The position numbers and the translations under genes are program-made. A DNA stretch of 5,193 bases, taken from Desulfurococcales archaeon (GTDB taxonomy: Archaea > Thermoproteota > Thermoprotei_A > Sulfolobales > Ignicoccaceae). The notes below the pieces were generated by a model, which saw only the letters and a list, made by a program, of their open reading frames with translations, searched no databases and had not been told where the DNA came from. Numbering within the stretch: the first letter of the stretch is position 1; every line of letters starts with the position of its first letter. Below, piece by piece: positions 3,712-5,193 of the stretch. The DNA lies in NCBI GenBank assembly GCA_015521275.1, contig WAOJ01000156.1:1-5193 (forward strand), in the 5' to 3' direction.

Positions 3712-5193
3712 TTAATTATCCTCTTCCTTCTTAGAACCCTTGTTGCTAGACTTCCTCCTAGCCAGTATCTTGCTGAATATCGGAGCTAGCAACGCCACGC
3801 TCGGGAAGTTGACTTGCGCTATCTCGGGCTTCGCCTCTGTAGCGCCGCTAGTGCTCGTCGAGGTGGACGTGGTAGGCATCGTTGGCATCGTTCCGCTTGA
3901 GGCACCGGCTGCTGGTAGCGCGCCGCTGAGTGAGGGGTTAGTATAGCTGCTTGGGAGGCTGTAAGGCCAAGTGGTACTTGGGTAGGCGTTGTAGTATAGC
4001 ACTATTGGCCATACCTTGCTCATCGTGACGTCATAGTTACCGCTCGTGTATCCGTTGGCATCAAGGATGCTCGCGAAGTCGGCACCCGCGTTGCCACTGG
4101 CACCTATCTTGGCATTGTCAAACGTTATCAAGCTCAGTACAGCTGCTTCGTATGCGGCTGCTGCGCTGGTTCCCTCTATACCTCCGGTCATCGAGATGTC
4201 AAATGCCTTGTTGGTACTGTCGTAGCTTACAGTGAAGGGTACGAGGATGTCTTCGTATTGGGCGTTGCTAGTGTCTAATATGCTTCCGCCGTTAATTAGG
4301 GCCGGTACCTTAGTTCCTAGGGTTAGGCTGATAGAGTAAGTAGTGCCGTTAATGTCAACGCTAGCGACGGTCTGGGTGATAGCAGAATTCGTAGTCCCAC
4401 TTATGTTGGCCAAAGCTGGGCCTCTCAGCCATATCGTGTTCTCGGGGTTGAAGGCTCCATAGTAGTGCACGTTTCCATTGGAGTCAGTAGCGCTAACCTC
4501 TATCTCACCGCTGGCTGGGCTTGACAGCACTGGCTCGAATCCTGATACAGCAACTATCTGGGGGTCGGCTTGGAGGTAGTCGTTGGTGTTGATGAACTGT
4601 GAACACTGTGCTGGGAACACGTACAAGCCGTTGTTGTTGAGCTGTGTTGTTACATCGACTTGTGAATTTGGAAGAGGTGCGACTGCTATGTGTAGGTTAG
4701 CTTGCGTCATAGCCGTCTGTAGCTGGGAACAGTAGTTCTGCATGTCGGTCTGCGAGAGGGACGGCGATATTATCTCATCTAGTAGTATCGGCTTGTATTG
4801 GGATGATGCTAGCGCGGTCGCCAAACCTTGGGCTGCAGCGTCGTTCAGTGAAGTAACGACGTCAAGCGCCGCTAGCTTGTTGCCTAGGTAGCTAAAGTCA
4901 TAATCAAGCACTATCTGCTTGCCTAGTTCCTTGGCTCCCTCAATGAGTACTTGCGGTATAACCGCGCTGGTGAGCTGAGGTGTGTAGTCCTCTAGGACTA
5001 TAGCGTAAGTAGCCGCGTTCACGACGTATACATGGGCACCTATGGCTGCGCCCATGTATACGTTAGCATACAGCGTATTACCGGTGCTGGTGTCCTCAGC
5101 GCTGTTAACTGCCTTACCGCACAGCAAACTGGCCACAGCAGTTCCGTGGCCCACGAGGTCGGACTTCCAGTCTAGTGGCTGAAGTATTATCAC
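3712..5193 (-). CDS. Subtilisin-like (S8) serine protease, membrane-anchored, N-terminus beyond window
   Basis: The frame is open to the right edge. The first visible codon, GTG, is probably an internal Val, and the signal peptide and catalytic Asp region are missing. Residues are numbered from that codon. GHGTAVASLLCG (15-26) is the His motif with H16. GAAIGAHVYVV (48-58) matches the strand after it. IAVAPLPNSQ (169-178) may supply the oxyanion Asn, N176. GGIEGTSAAAA (337-347) is the Ser motif with S343. The H-to-S distance of 327 residues is about twice that of subtilisin, so large insertions exist, one beta-rich (about 215-335). The Pro usual in GTSxAxP is A347. A Ser/Thr/Pro stalk (431-450), a hydrophobic segment (461-477) and a basic tail (ARRKSSNKGSKK, 478-489) suggest a cell-surface enzyme held by a C-terminal membrane anchor. 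The hydrophobic stretch contains a Lys and is short, so anchoring is likely but not certain. Substrate is unknown. Confidence 0.85.
   Translation of the reverse strand: MIILQPLDWKSDLVGHGTAVASLLCGKAVNSAEDTSTGNTLYANVYMGAAIGAHVYVVNAATYAIVLEDYTPQLTSAVIPQVLIEGAKELGKQIVLDYDFSYLGNKLAALDVVTSLNDAAAQGLATALASSQYKPILLDEIISPSLSQTDMQNYCSQLQTAMTQANLHIAVAPLPNSQVDVTTQLNNNGLYVFPAQCSQFINTNDYLQADPQIVAVSGFEPVLSSPASGEIEVSATDSNGNVHYYGAFNPENTIWLRGPALANISGTTNSAITQTVASVDINGTTYSISLTLGTKVPALINGGSILDTSNAQYEDILVPFTVSYDSTNKAFDISMTGGIEGTSAAAAYEAAVLSLITFDNAKIGASGNAGADFASILDANGYTSGNYDVTMSKVWPIVLYYNAYPSTTWPYSLPSSYTNPSLSGALPAAGASSGTMPTMPTTSTSTSTSGATEAKPEIAQVNFPSVALLAPIFSKILARRKSSNKGSKKEEDN
3875..3892. repeat. Tandem 9-bp direct repeat in the protease stalk
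   Basis: GGCATCGTT occurs twice head-to-tail (3875-3883 and 3884-3892) and encodes the repeated MPT units of the stalk (residues 436-441). It lies next to the TSTSTSTS run, so the linker appears to have grown by short duplications. The effect is probably only on stalk length. Confidence 0.7.
4985..5000. repeat. Short hairpin-forming inverted repeat in the protease gene
   Basis: TAGTCC (4985-4990) and GGACTA (4995-5000) are perfect complements around a TCTA loop. It lies 23 bp from the larger inverted repeat at 5024-5063. On its own a 6-bp repeat is common by chance. Confidence 0.4.
5024..5063. repeat. Perfect 14-bp inverted repeat within the protease coding sequence
   Basis: Arms 5024-5037 (ACGTATACATGGGC) and 5050-5063 (GCCCATGTATACGT) are exact reverse complements separated by 12 bp. 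They encode the NVYMG and AHVYV segments (about residues 44-57). Repetition at the protein level (VYMG, HVYV) does not demand a perfect DNA palindrome of this length. Transcribed, it would form a stable stem-loop. It is long for a chance match in 5 kb, but its role is unknown. Confidence 0.75.

Noticed and set aside
5191..5193. GTG at the right edge as start of the protease
   Set aside because: A start there would leave no signal peptide and no catalytic Asp before the His motif at residue 16, so the gene must continue beyond the window.

Overview
The window looks like a piece of a hyperthermophilic archaeal chromosome, most likely a crenarchaeon; Desulfurococcales, perhaps near Ignicoccus, is a guess from style and not proven. 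The signs are the clustered HMG-CoA synthase / thiolase / DUF35 genes typical of archaea, heavy use of AGG for Arg and TTG for Leu, TTG starts, TATA-like boxes about 18-20 nt upstream of start codons (as for leaderless mRNAs), and a secreted subtilase with a Ser/Thr-rich stalk and C-terminal anchor. All six genes lie on the minus strand. The longest gap between genes is 81 bp, and no RNA gene, CRISPR array or mobile element was recognised.

In order of transcription (right to left): (1) 5193-3712, the C-terminal 493 residues of a subtilisin-family (S8) protease whose signal peptide and catalytic Asp lie beyond the window. (2) 3675-3172, a small CX5R phosphatase of the dual-specificity/tyrosine type with an altered P-loop. 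(3) 3112-2069, HMG-CoA synthase. (4) 2067-1006, an acetoacetyl-CoA thiolase-like protein. (5) 1002-613, a DUF35 zinc-ribbon/OB-fold protein. (6) 531-1, a class I SAM-dependent methyltransferase cut by the left edge.

Genes 3-5 form a tight translationally coupled unit, with gaps of 1 and 3 nt and strong Shine-Dalgarno sites inside the preceding gene. They match the known archaeal complex in which thiolase passes acetoacetyl-CoA directly to HMG-CoA synthase with DUF35 as the bridging subunit, feeding the mevalonate route to isoprenoid membrane lipids. The protease, phosphatase and methyltransferase seem to be separate transcription units, since TATA-like boxes precede the phosphatase, HMG-CoA synthase and methyltransferase.

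The most notable points are: the thiolase has Asp where the nucleophilic Cys of thiolases is expected; the phosphatase has Gly for the usual His and a second Cys inside the catalytic loop; the protease gene holds a perfect 14-bp inverted repeat; and TTAAG/CTTAA dyads sit at two of the promoters. Nothing here is clearly a wholly new system.
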